Of a DNA stretch of 64,000 nucleotides, positions 1 to 8,702 are shown piece by piece. Under the pieces are notes generated by a model. That model worked only from the letters and a program-made list of their open reading frames with translations. It did not search any database and was not told where the DNA came from. Where the stretch lies: positions 372,001 through 436,000 of the forward strand of contig CM074130.1 in NCBI GenBank assembly GCA_037178625.1. The letters run 5' to 3'. The stretch's first letter is position 1, and every line of letters begins with the position of its first letter. The stretch comes from Skeletonema tropicum (Eukaryota; Bacillariophyta; Thalassiosirophyceae; Thalassiosirales; Thalassiosiraceae). The position numbers and the translations under genes were made by a program.

Positions 1-1576
1 TTGCGTGATATATAATGATGATTGTTATTCGTCAGATGTTGTTGTTGTTGTTGCTGCTGCTGTTGACTCGTTTGATAATTATATTTGGTTTCACATCAAC
101 GCTGTGTAGTTGTGGAGAGGAGCGCGAGACATTATTTGGAGAACTGCCGGCCATATCCATATCACTTTTATCATTTCGCTGCGGGTGCGGGCTTTTGGTT
201 GTTGCAGTTGTCGCAACCGTGTGATCGAGAAGAGCCTGAGCCTGAGATGAGTAGGACGAACATGTTGTCGGCGGATGCATTGCAATAATTTGTGCGTGTT
301 GACAAGAAGGGTTTATCTAGAGATCAGCGCAGTGAATGAACAATGCACAATGCAATGCTAAAATGGCGAACTCGATGGGCCTGCGTGTAGGTATATGAGT
401 AGGTCGATTGCCAGGGAATGGAGGGTGACAATCTTCATATTCGAATCTATCGACTTCTTCTCATCATTGCTGCTGTATCACCTCCATCGGAAGAGGAGTT
501 GTTCGAAGTACTTCTACTTATATAATAGCGAGGATCAGATCGCATGGTGAGACAAACGTTATGAATTTCACCCTTGATGATTTTTGTAGCATTGCGTGAT
601 ATATAATGATGATTGTTATTCGTCAGATGTTGTTGTTGTTGTTGCTGCTGCTGTTGACTCGTTTGATAATTATAATTATTTGGTTTCACATCAACGCTGT
701 GTAGTTGTGGAGAGGAGCGCGAGACATTATTTGGAGAACTGCCGGCCATATCCATATCACTTTTATCATTTCGCTGCGGGTGCGGGCTTTTGGTTGTTGC
801 AGTTGTCGCAACCGTGTGATCGAGAAGAGCCTGAGCCTGAGATGAGTAGGACGAACATGTTGTCGGCGGATGCATTGCAATAATTTGTGCGTGTTGACAA
901 GAAGGGTTTATCTAGAGATCAGCGCAGTGAATGAACAATGCACAATGCAATGCTAAAATGGCGAACTCGATGGGCCTGCGTGTAGGTATATGAGTAGGTC
1001 GATTGCCAGGGAATGGAGGGTGACAATCTTCATATTCGAATCTATCGACTTCTTCTCATCATTGCTGCTGTATCACCTCCATCGGAAGAGGAGTTGTTCG
1101 AAGTACTTCTACTTATATAATAGCGAGGATCAGATCGCATGGTGAGACAAACGTTATGAATTTCACCCTTGATGATTTTTGTAGCATTGCGTGATATATA
1201 ATGATGATTGTTATTCGTCAGATGTTGTTGTTGTTGTTGCTGCTGCTGTTGACTCGTTTGATAATTATAATTATTTGGTTTCACATCAACGCTGTGTAGT
1301 TGTGGAGAGGAGCGCGAGACATTATTTGGAGAACTGCCGGCCATATCCATATCACTTTTATCATTTCGCTGCGGGTGCGGGCTTTTGGTTGTTGCAGTTG
1401 TCGCAACCGTGTGATCGAGAAGAGCCTGAGCCTGAGATGAGTAGGACGAACATGTTGTCGGCGGATGCATTGCAATAATTTGTGCGTGTTGACAAGAAGG
1501 GTTTATCTAGAGATCAGCGCAGTGAATGAACAATGCACAATGCAATGCTAAAATGGCGAACTCGATGGGCCTGCGT
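1..1576. repeat. 595-bp tandem array, part 1
   Basis: About 2.6 head-to-tail copies of a ~595-bp unit. The first unit is 591 bp because of a 4-bp deletion in the ATAATT tract near 83; the next is 595 bp. Each unit holds a TTG/CTG tract (poly-Gln on the minus strand), an invariant AT-rich stretch with ATATATAATG, and a GT-rich tail ending in GGGCCTGCGT. The array stops abruptly at about 1576, where sequence unrelated to the unit begins. Units are nearly identical, implying recent amplification or gene conversion. Confidence 0.97.
447..911 (-). CDS. Gln/Asn/Ser-rich open frame in the 595-bp unit (representative, possible terminal exon)
   Basis: Each intact unit has one open frame on the minus strand. 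If a splice acceptor (CTCTAG just upstream of 911) is used, it gives 154 residues ending in GGDTAAMMRRSR and a stop; from the first ATG at 875 it gives 142. Composition is Gln/Asn/Ser/His-rich with 9 consecutive Gln, and no known domain is visible. Most length differences between copies are multiples of three (loss of NY, loss of HP, 9-12 Gln), but several copies carry 1- or 4-bp frame-breaking indels. Most single-base differences between copies change an amino acid. The frame may therefore descend from a real terminal exon without each copy being a working gene. Low confidence that it is translated. Confidence 0.25.
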   Translation of the reverse strand: MNPSCQHAQIIAMHPPTTCSSYSSQAQALLDHTVATTATTKSPHPQRNDKSDMDMAGSSPNNVSRSSPQLHSVDVKPNNYNYQTSQQQQQQQQQHLTNNNHHYISRNATKIIKGEIHNVCLTMRSDPRYYISRSTSNNSSSDGGDTAAMMRRSR

Positions 1577-2049
1577 ATCCATTTAGCTTTGCTCCGACAG
1601 AGACGACGCCGATGGCCATATCTTCAACTTCTACCATTGACACATCAGCAGAGGTCACCAACCAGCCAACCTCCTGCCTCTCTTCGACAAAGCCATTACT
1701 AATGCTGAAGTATACATTGCCAACTACTCCACGACAGCTTCCAAGTCCAAGCCTACCGTCAAAGGAAAGAGAGACTCGATCTACTTTCATATTCCTTACC
1801 ACCAGTAGGACCCCCGTGCGAAACATTGGCAAGAATTGTGGCAAAAACACATGGTACAACCGATGGGCAAATCACCCCACGAGTATCCGATGTGAGAAAG
1901 CCACTTTCCCCACGGACAAGATGACAGTTTGCTACAGCCGCCACCTTAACCTTGGGAATCTCCTATCGTACCGTAAGTTAGACAAGTTTAAGGGGAGGAA
2001 GGTATCATCATTTCTACCCCCCGAGAGGTTGCCAAACCATCCTCCCCTT
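1577..2049. other. Non-array segment, no recognised gene
   Basis: About 470 bp unrelated to the array. Overlapping open frames exist on both strands (minus 1548-1859, plus 1612-2076), but none resembles a family I know and the strand of any original gene cannot be told. It may be a decayed mobile element, since structured elements follow directly (hairpin 2050-2112, ribozyme 2268-2348). Confidence 0.4.
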
Positions 2050-2112
2050 CTTTTCCATCGGGAGGATCCAAAGTAGGTAGCTACGCTACTTTGGATCTCC
2101 CCGATGGAAAAG
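2050..2112. repeat. 27-bp-arm perfect-length hairpin
   Basis: Inverted repeat with arms 2050-2076 and 2086-2112 and a 9-nt loop. The arms match at 25 of 27 positions; the two mismatches lie where AGG faces GAG. The arms begin CTTTTCCATCGGG. It lies between an unrecognised open frame and the hammerhead ribozyme and may be part of the same element. It could act as a terminator-like or foldback structure; function unknown. Confidence 0.85.
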
Positions 2113-2267
2113 ATATGCCTTGTACGCTGGCCCACGCCCACGATATGCCAACAAAACTTATGACTGTCAGAAATGACAGATGCCACGCCTTTTCTCATTC
2201 TTGAGACTTATTGATTCAAATTTTTTGTGGCCTGTCTCCACGCATTCTTTTATGTGCCCTGCTCCAC

Positions 2268-2348
2268 GCAATTAGAACCGCTGATGAAGGTGGCTAAGCT
2301 CCACCGAAACTCGTAATTAATGAATCATAAAGAGTTCGGTTATATTGC
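2268..2348 (+). ncRNA. Type I hammerhead self-cleaving ribozyme
   Basis: The catalytic core CTGATGA (2281-2287) and GAAA (2306-2309) flank stem II, made of GGTGG (2289-2293) and CCACC (2301-2305) with a 7-nt loop. After GAAA, CTC (2310-2312) pairs with GAG (2332-2334) and A2309 with T2335, forming stem III with a large loop. Stem I is AACCG (2276-2280) with CGGTT (2337-2341), extended past an internal loop by GCAA (2268-2271) with TTGC (2345-2348). Both ends open from stem I, hence type I. The predicted cut lies after U2336 (triplet GUU). One extra A (2288) sits between the core and stem II; an extra A there is known in a viroid hammerhead and is tolerated. In other eukaryotes such ribozymes often ride in retroelements (for example Penelope-like), but no reverse transcriptase is visible here. 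Confidence 0.72.
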
Positions 2349-2812
2349 TTACTACCATCATCTGGAAAAACTCCTAACCTAACTTGTAATAAGGACTTCG
2401 TGGCTTATTGCATTCAAGACATTTCTTTTCACATTGATAAAGATTCTTCTAGCGTTATTGGTACTTTTAAAGTGGCACTTGATATATCCACTCTCGACGT
2501 TTTGGATCAATGTGGGAACGCAGCACGTCATTATGCTCACCGCAGCGTCAGGCATGGCACCATTGCGCTTCTCTTGGAGTTTGGGCATTGGTAGCCTTTC
2601 GTGTCACCTCACTGCACAGTGCAATAGGCAAGTAAAATGTAAAAAGGATTACAAAAGCAGTCTTTATATTCATTATGTCCTAGTCTGAATTGAAAGGTGA
2701 GATTGACCTTTCCACGGCAGCCCCCTTTCATCCCTCATCTACGTTTTTCCCTATTCTGTGGAAATCTGTGGACGCAACTCAATTTTTTCACAATTTTGTT
2801 AGAGATTTCAGT
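2349..2812. other. Intergenic, no supported gene
   Basis: Short frames occur on both strands (for example 2400-2594 plus), none with recognisable similarity or motif. Just upstream of the ribozyme the motif CTCCACGCA occurs twice (2236-2244 and 2262-2270), the second copy running into its outer stem I. Nothing else stands out. Confidence 0.4.
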
Positions 2813-3190
2813 TAGAGAGCAGCTCTCATTGCCAAAATTAAGTTTCAGGAAGATGATTAGCATGCATTTCCAGTAGTACCATCCTTTCGTCGACTTTATT
2901 GTCGACTCTATACATATGTTGACTGGCCGAAAATTCCATTTCCTCGCTGAGAAATGCATGTGAGAGTACACTGGCTTTTCGCCATGTAAAAAATTTTGGC
3001 CGTCAGCCATCAAAGATATTACCAAGCTAGAGAGCACCTTCACATGCATATTTCGACGAAAATATACGCTTTCGACACCTACACAGCACAGTATACACTC
3101 ACTTAATAGTCACCTAAAGGATAGTGTCTCGGGGCTAGCATGTAAACCACTTCCCTGAAACTTAATTTTCGCCTTGAGAGCTGCTCTCTA
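2813..3190. mobile_element. Foldback / MITE-like inverted-repeat element (candidate)
   Basis: Two ~53-bp arms in opposite orientation, 2813-2865 and 3138-3190, share TAGAGAGCAGCTCTC, then AAAATTAAGTTTCAGG, and weaker similarity out to CATGC. About 270 bp of AT-rich, apparently non-coding sequence lies between them. This fits a small non-autonomous foldback element or MITE, or a chance-preserved hairpin of a larger decayed element. No convincing target-site duplication was found. A nearby 9-bp tandem (GAAATTTCA, three copies, 3240-3270) is outside the arms. Confidence 0.45.
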
Positions 3191-3339
3191 TAGCGTAATG
3201 GAATTTCACCATTTTTGGAGGGGGTTGAAAATTGCAGGTTGAAATTTCAGAAATTTCAGAAATTTCAAGGGATTAAATTTCACTCTAGCTTATCCTGAGA
3301 TAGTCGTAATACTTTGCACTCTGCAGTCAACACATCACT

Positions 3340-3786
3340 CTAAGAGAGACTGTCAGCAAGCTTCTTTCCAAGCATCTTCTTCGCATCCATGATATGACGG
3401 AGGTTTTCCTTCCCTCGAAGAAGTGCAACACCAGTTGGATCCTTCATCCTATTCCTATCCTTCACAAGAATGCTGTTCTTCAGAGGTTTGGCCCTACGCT
3501 CACAATCCATCGATCCGACAGTTCCCATAGACATTAGAGGCTTAGCAACCAATCGATAGAAGTCAGATGATCCTGCATAACATTCAAACCACGTGATGCG
3601 ACCAGAAATAGCACCAGTTGATTCCACATACTGTACCACATTTTTGATACTAAAAGACTTGTTGTTCTGTTGCAGCTGTTCCAAAGATGGAAGCGATGGA
3701 AGTGGAACGTCAAAAGAATGAAACCAGTCATTGTTTTGAGTATCAAAGTCCTCAAAATCCTTTTTAAGATTATTGAATTGTTGTTG
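3340..3786 (-). pseudogene. hAT-like transposase C-terminal remnant
   Basis: A 148-codon open frame on the minus strand with no ATG near its upstream end, so it is a 5'-truncated relic. The last 80 residues include the string SMDCERRAKPLKN followed by KDRNRM and a leucine-rich tail with an NLRHI motif. That order (an E-R pair, a basic Arg-rich strand, then a short hydrophobic helix with Asn-Leu) resembles the C-terminal dimerisation region of hAT transposases. Nothing upstream continues the frame; a stop at 3787-3789 closes it. The call is by motif only and could be wrong; another DNA-transposon C-terminus is the main alternative. It adjoins TE1 copy 1. Confidence 0.35.
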
Positions 3787-4343
3787 TTATTGCCAGGCAA
3801 ACTATGACAGCGTGGTAGACGGCAGAGTGAACAAAAAGTTGATTTGTGCACATACCCGCACCCAAAATAAGAGCCATCCGCGCCCAAAATCATCTGGTAC
3901 ATGCCAATGCAGGAACACGCATGTAAGCTGAATTACTACTAGGGGGGAGCAAGCCCAGAATGATGAATTTTCAAATAGGTTTTATACCAAATACTATTGC
4001 ATACATGAATTCATATATATCCAATGTAGATATATCCAAAGTTTCGTGCTATTTGTTCCATTTCTTCATACCCATTTTGGCACTACATAGGAGCACATTT
4101 TTGGCCATTGAGTCATGAATTGAAAGTGATGGATGGCGCCAAATTTCGCTCCCGCAATTTATTCTATGTAGGAATTGGTACTCAAGGTTGCGCACTCCAT
4201 CTCCACCTCCTCTTTTAATCTCATTTAGGCTCTGCAAGCTACGTGTATCGAACTACTGGATTAATTATCACTTAGTAGAACTTGAGTTACACACTTCTTT
4301 CTACTACGAATACATTACTCCCCCCCTACTTTAACATTGGTAC

Positions 4344-6512
4344 TCAAGGTTGCGCACGCTCCATCTCCACCTCCTCTTTAGCTAATCTCCATCCGCCTTG
4401 CTTAGCCTTGATCCAAAAGCTTGGCAGCAGCTTAACTTCTTGCAAACGAGGTTCGTCATCATCTACAACATCTTCATCGTATAGCATTTCGAAAGTTTTC
4501 TTTCTTCTCTTTATCCCAACCACCTTCCCACTATGCCACATTAGCTGCTCACCACGCGTCAAACAGATTTCAATGCGACGATCAATCAAGCTTTCATCCA
4601 ATGCAGGGTGGAGTCTAGGTTGCATTTCACCGTATCTGTCTCCAACTCCGTCCAACTCCCGCTCGTCACGCATTTCGGTTGCCTTGTCGTAGCGTCGGAA
4701 CAAGTAATGCTCCTGGATGGTACTTCTCCAGCCAATGCAGGAATTCTTTACCATTTCCTTTTGGGTAGTTTGCTGGGAGACTAAATGCTTTATCAACTGC
4801 TCGAATAATATCAGAAATCTTGGTGCTAATTCTCATCCTTGGATCAATTTCTTCTAGTGATCCTTCCAAAGCGTCGCGGAGGTACTTCGAGAGACTGTCC
4901 TCCATCCACTTCCACCAAATGTTACGAAGATGGTGATGGCAGTGTGTCTTGATGACGAGCCATTGATCTTCCGAAATACCAGCAGCTGCGGCCGAAAGTT
5001 TGATCTCATTTACAATGAGGTCGGACCCCTTGCTTGCGCCATTGCAAGTGTCCTGTGTAACAAGACCGCCCTGAACAAGCTTGGAGAGTGTAAGACCATT
5101 TCTGATGATGTCATGCGTAAACCCCGGAAACTTCTCCTCTGTAAGGGTTGCCCATTCGTCCAACCAAGTATTCATCTCATCAAGGAAAGATACAATGGCA
5201 TCACGCTGTGCCACTGATGTTCCGTCTTCGGGAAGAATGCACGCAGACATTAAAATTGGTTTGTACTCAGCTGGCATCCCCTCACATGACTCTTCTACAC
5301 AACTCAAAATCAGATTGAGGTATTCTGTTTGATGGCGCTTTGTTTCATCACAATTGAGCTGACCCCACCGCTCCGCCTTGGCAGCACGGTACGCCGACAT
5401 TAGCTGGCAAACAATGGCGAGAACTGTTCTCATTCGACGGATGAACCAAATGCTTGGCAGTTCTTCAACGGTAGATTCAGGTTGCATTATTTTAAGGAAT
5501 GCCAGCAGTATCTTGCTAAACGCTGTTGGAGAGCCTCCGGCAACCTATTGTGTAATAATAATAATGCAGCAGTGTTTTGATTAGTTGAATCAAGTACATA
5601 ATAATAATAAACATTTTGAACAACACATACCAAATACTCCATGATGAGTTGGACAATCTTTTCCGACCATCTCTTAAATCCTGTTCCCTTCATAGATTCT
5701 TTCTTGATAACTATTCGTCCTGCTGCAAGTTGTTCCTGCAACATTGCCTCCATCCTCGCCAACTTTGCTTCCATATCCTCTAGTGAATTCTCCACTTCTT
5801 TCCGCGCTGCTATTTCCTTTGCTTCCCTCGCCTCTGCTTCCTTGACAGCCTTCTGTGATGCCCTCAATTTCTCCTTCAGTTCACGTATCACCTCATCTTT
5901 TGCCGCTATCAACTCATCTTTTGCTGCTAACTGTTTGTTTGACTTGTTTGCAACTGCTAATTTATTGTTATTGATTTGCTTCCTCTCCTTTGTTGCGATA
6001 GTCTTCTCTTTTGAAGCCTCCTTCTTCATCTCTTTTGCGTCAGTAGCTGCTTTTGTTGCGGCGGCCATTTTGACATTAGCTGTAGTCGTCGCCTCTGCTG
6101 CACGCTGCATCTTCTTTTCAGCCCTCTCCTGCAATTTCTCTGCCCCCTTCTCAATGGCGCTCACTTTCATTGCAGTCTCACGTTCAACCGATTGCATTTC
6201 TCTTGCGGTAGTCTCGACTTTCCTTTTCAGTTGTTGGTTATCAGCAGACAATACTTCTATTTGTTTATCTCGCCTTTGCGTTGCCCTCTTCAGATCGTAT
6301 ACTCTTGGATCCGTCTTCTTATTATCTGACGTCGGCGCCTTTGTTGGCTGTGACGGATTCCGCTGGACGTTCGGGGCATGCGGTGCATTGGATTTCTTCT
6401 GCTCACCACCCTTTATTTTGCGGCTAAAAGTTCTCTTCCTCTTTCTCTTTTTTGGCTTTGGCGCTGCCTCGGCACCGGCCGCCATTGCGGTATCATCATT
6501 ACTCTCTTCCAT
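4344..6512 (-). pseudogene. TE1-encoded coiled-coil protein gene, copy 1, deleted in the middle
   Basis: Two exons on the minus strand: 6512-5631 (294 codons) and from 5544, split by an 86-bp intron (5545-5630, GTATGT...AG). Splicing gives 586 residues ending at 4666. The ATG at 6512 starts MEESNDD; 56 open codons lie upstream but are probably leader. Residues ~19-32 are a Lys/Arg-rich nuclear-localisation-like patch, and ~70-275 are an Ala/Lys/Glu-rich coiled coil. Exon 2 has a conserved segment with WFIRRMRTV and a His-rich IKTHCHHH motif. The frame then runs into a deletion junction near 4690 and terminates out of frame. The lost frame resumes to 4344 as a C-terminal domain shared with copy 2. 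Presumed transposition protein; the likely catalytic middle is missing, so it should be inactive. Confidence 0.7.
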
Positions 6513-6672
6513 TGTCGCTTTTGTGCACCGCTGAGATCTCTGCTTGTTGCTTTCGGAGCATCGAGCTCTCCGATGCGTTGAGTCTTTTGAAGATCGGAGT
6601 TTTGTCGACAAGATTGGCTGGTTTGGCAGCAAAATCTCCACCGGGTTAGCACTTTGGACCACCAAACTCTTT

Positions 6673-6705
6673 GGCCGCATAGACCATACCCCTGTCTATG
6701 CGGCC
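6673..6705. repeat. Perfect 12-bp-arm hairpin in TE1 copy 1
   Basis: GGCCGCATAGAC (6673-6684) and its exact complement (6694-6705) around a 9-nt loop, about 160 bp upstream of the TE1 start codon. The same structure is in copy 2 (39390-39422). It may be a subterminal binding site or a leader RNA hairpin; function unknown. Confidence 0.85.
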
Positions 6706-6892
6706 TAACAGTTTCATAGTATAAAAACAAGTAATAACAGAGAAAAAGCTGCCAAAGGGTCCTATTTCTTACGCCAATCAGGCGATGGCCAATTTTGGCC
6801 ATGGTCAAAAAATTTTGAGAAAATTCTTGGCGCGCACCACTCGTGACTCCCCAAAAAACACAGGGCTTGCTCCCCCCTACTCCGAGTGGTCC

Positions 6893-8042
6893 AGCTACGA
6901 TGGCATACTAATTCCAGGCTCCCTCTCTGCATCTGCAGCGTATGACAACACGAGTGTGGAATGGATTCTTGATACGTCGCCAGCGGGCTCAGGCAGCACT
7001 TCGACGCGGTCAAAAACCACGGATAGAGATGGGTATATGCTTATACTCTCGTGCAAATCCTGTTAGTTGTATATCTCGCCTGTATACAGGCTTATTGACA
7101 TCCACGTCAATATATCCCGGGCTTTCAAACGAGCTGTGGTAGGAGAGACAACCCTCTCCCGTGGTCCCGACTGCGACGCTGTTTGGTTCTGCCCTCGGCG
7201 TATGAAGACTCCAATTGTTGGTTCAATGATGTCTAGGTAGCGATAATGCAACATTTACCTAATTTCCTAAGTGATATGATATGTGGAATGGATTGAGAAA
7301 CTCCAATCTGTGATGCGGAATGAGGAGGTTGAAGACTATGGGAATTTGTTTTGGCCGTCAATGTTTTGCTCATGCGTTTGGAAGTAGTGAAGATCATATT
7401 ATATTGGGAAAGAAGGAGGTAGAGGTGGTGAAATAGAAGAAGGTGGGCGAGCAATCAAGTGTCCAACTGGGTCCAAAGCAGGAAGGATATCGAGCCAACT
7501 CACAGAGGAGGGACGTCAATTACTCCTTATCGATGGCACCACCAGCAGCAACAGTGATAGTGATGAGTGCAGTATGGAACTGTTGTATACCCACGGAGAC
7601 ATGGTCCAATCCCTTCCAGAATTTGCCATTTCGTTAGGGGGCAATGCCAATGTTCCAATCGAAGCTTGTGCCTACTTCTCATCGAAGGAGGACAAGGTTC
7701 TATTTCAGAAGCAGCCTCAGCAACACACATTCGACAACCATGTCAACACATCATCATAATGGTGATGATTATGGTGACAATACCACTAATGACACTTCAA
7801 CTTTGAGATCAACAACAGTACAACCATATGCATTCACCTTCCAAGCACACCCAGAATACATCTCTCCCACTGGATTCAACGTCAATTACATCAATACAGT
7901 TCAAGCAATGGAAGATCGGGGATATATTACACAGCAGGTATCGAAGGAGGCTTGTGAGGATGCAAGAGTGAACTTTGGGAAGGTGCGGGAGGATAGTTTG
8001 GAAGCAGTGATTGCGGTTGCTACGGCTCTTGGGTGGTTTTAG
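6893..8042 (+). pseudogene. Class I glutamine amidotransferase (GATase1) domain relic
   Basis: The pieces of a class I GATase domain lie in order on the plus strand but in different frames. A YDGILIPGS segment starts at about 6895. The nucleophile elbow GICFGRQCFAHAFG is at 7341-7382 and contains the catalytic Cys in the usual G-x-C-x-G setting. A THGD motif and a PIEAC strand lie in 7574-7690. The catalytic His and Glu sit in FQAHPEY at 7839-7859, followed by a C-terminal helix to the stop at 8042. At least two frame changes separate the blocks, and a 327-bp insertion splits the first block. The family hydrolyses glutamine to supply ammonia or cleaves gamma-glutamyl bonds; the specific member cannot be named. 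The N-terminus is missing at the TE1 junction. Introns could explain part of the breakage, but I see no good splice sites. Confidence 0.6.
6955..7294. mobile_element. 327-bp insertion flanked by a 13-bp direct repeat
   Basis: TGTGGAATGGATT occurs at 6955-6967 and 7282-7294. The protein frame reads YDNTSVEWI before the first copy and VEWIEKLQSVMR after the second, so removing 327 bp restores a continuous amidotransferase segment. This is the pattern of a short retroposon or other insertion with a 13-bp target-site duplication. The insert contains a small hairpin (GGAGAG/CTCTCC near 7141-7160) but no poly-A tail or recognisable coding sequence. Confidence 0.5.
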
Positions 8043-8440
8043 TGTGGATGGTGCTTTAGCATCGTGTGAAGAAAGAAGGATAAGCTCTTGGAGGTAGGAG
8101 CTGCTGGAAGTCCAGTGAGTGAAGGAACAATTGATCGTGTTTTGGATAGGCGATGATGATGAAATTGTTGTCGAGGTGAGTTCCTTCTTGTTGCAGTATT
8201 ATTTGTTAGAGGAGGCGGACGAAAGATCATTCCAATTACTCACCTTTTGTTCTTCTCTCTCTCTCTCTCTTTCTTGATGGTATTATTTTAGTACGACTGC
8301 TTTGCAGAGCAGCGGCGATAATTCGATAGGGGAAATGTGATGCGGGTATGACAGGGAAGGCATGGTTTGAACGTGTAAGAATGATGATGGAGAAGCGAGC
8401 CGACCGGAGGCGGAGGGAGAAGAACCCACAACGTGATGCT
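8043..8440. other. Intergenic, no supported gene
   Basis: Sequence between the amidotransferase relic and a dispersed repeat. It holds a CT dinucleotide tract (about 8255-8275) and only short frames without recognisable similarity. Confidence 0.4.
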
Positions 8441-8449
8441 GTATTGTGA

Positions 8450-8575
8450 GAGGTCCTCGTATCTTTCCAAGCACTGCGGCCACTTGTGTGGTGGCTTCCT
8501 TCGTTCATTACCAAAAGCAAAAGAGAGATCAACACGAGTGTCTATTCTTGTGCTTTCACACAACCACAGTTGTCA
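8450..8575. repeat. Dispersed ~120-bp repeat, member 1
   Basis: Contains TTTCCAAGCACTGCGGCCA, then CCTTCGTTCATTACCAAAAG, then GAGTGTCTATTCTTGTGCTT. Diverged relatives lie at 13740-13855 and 15583-15706 and in block X copies B and C. The minus strand can be read with a conserved CESTRIDT string in the members at 8.5 and 15.6 kb. It may come from a conserved exon or an old element; identity unknown. Confidence 0.7.
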
Positions 8576-8597
8576 CAACCGTGTGAACATCATGGTT

Positions 8598-8605
8598 ATG
8601 CTGTT

Positions 8606-8700
<95 letters not shown>

Positions 8701-8702
8701 AC
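8598..8702. repeat. CTG/CAG trinucleotide microsatellite
   Basis: About 35 nearly uninterrupted CTG/TGC triplets with a few TTG interruptions at the left end. They encode a poly-Gln run on the minus strand (or poly-Leu/poly-Ala on plus). The tract corresponds in position to the short TTG/CTG tract of the 595-bp unit, of which the surrounding sequence is a diverged relative. Confidence 0.97.

Larger units (their letters stand above)
3941..6878 (-). mobile_element. DNA transposon TE1, copy 1 (internally deleted)
   Basis: 2938-bp element bounded by a perfect 16-bp terminal inverted repeat, AGGGGGGAGCAAGCCC at 3941-3956 and its complement at 6863-6878. It is nearly identical to TE1 copy 2 at 39217-42341 in the opposite orientation, except that each carries a different internal deletion. 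The element has one gene reading away from the 6878 end and a perfect 12-bp-arm hairpin upstream of it (6673-6705). Unlike copy 2 it has no 9-bp target-site duplication: flanks are ATTACTACT and ACTCCGAGT, sharing only ACT. It separates a hAT-like remnant (left) from a glutamine amidotransferase relic (right). Superfamily not identified. Confidence 0.9.

Noticed and set aside
5081..5332. Plus-strand frames within TE1 exon 2
   Set aside because: Shadow of the minus-strand exon, which is conserved in both TE1 copies with a consistent intron.
5641..6534. A 297-codon plus-strand frame antisense to TE1 copy 1 (and 39564-40457 minus in copy 2)
   Set aside because: It is the complement of the Ala/Lys/Glu-rich coiled-coil exon, which reads as Phe/Ser/Ala-rich hydrophobic protein in reverse. 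The sense strand has the intron, basic patch and conserved C-terminus.
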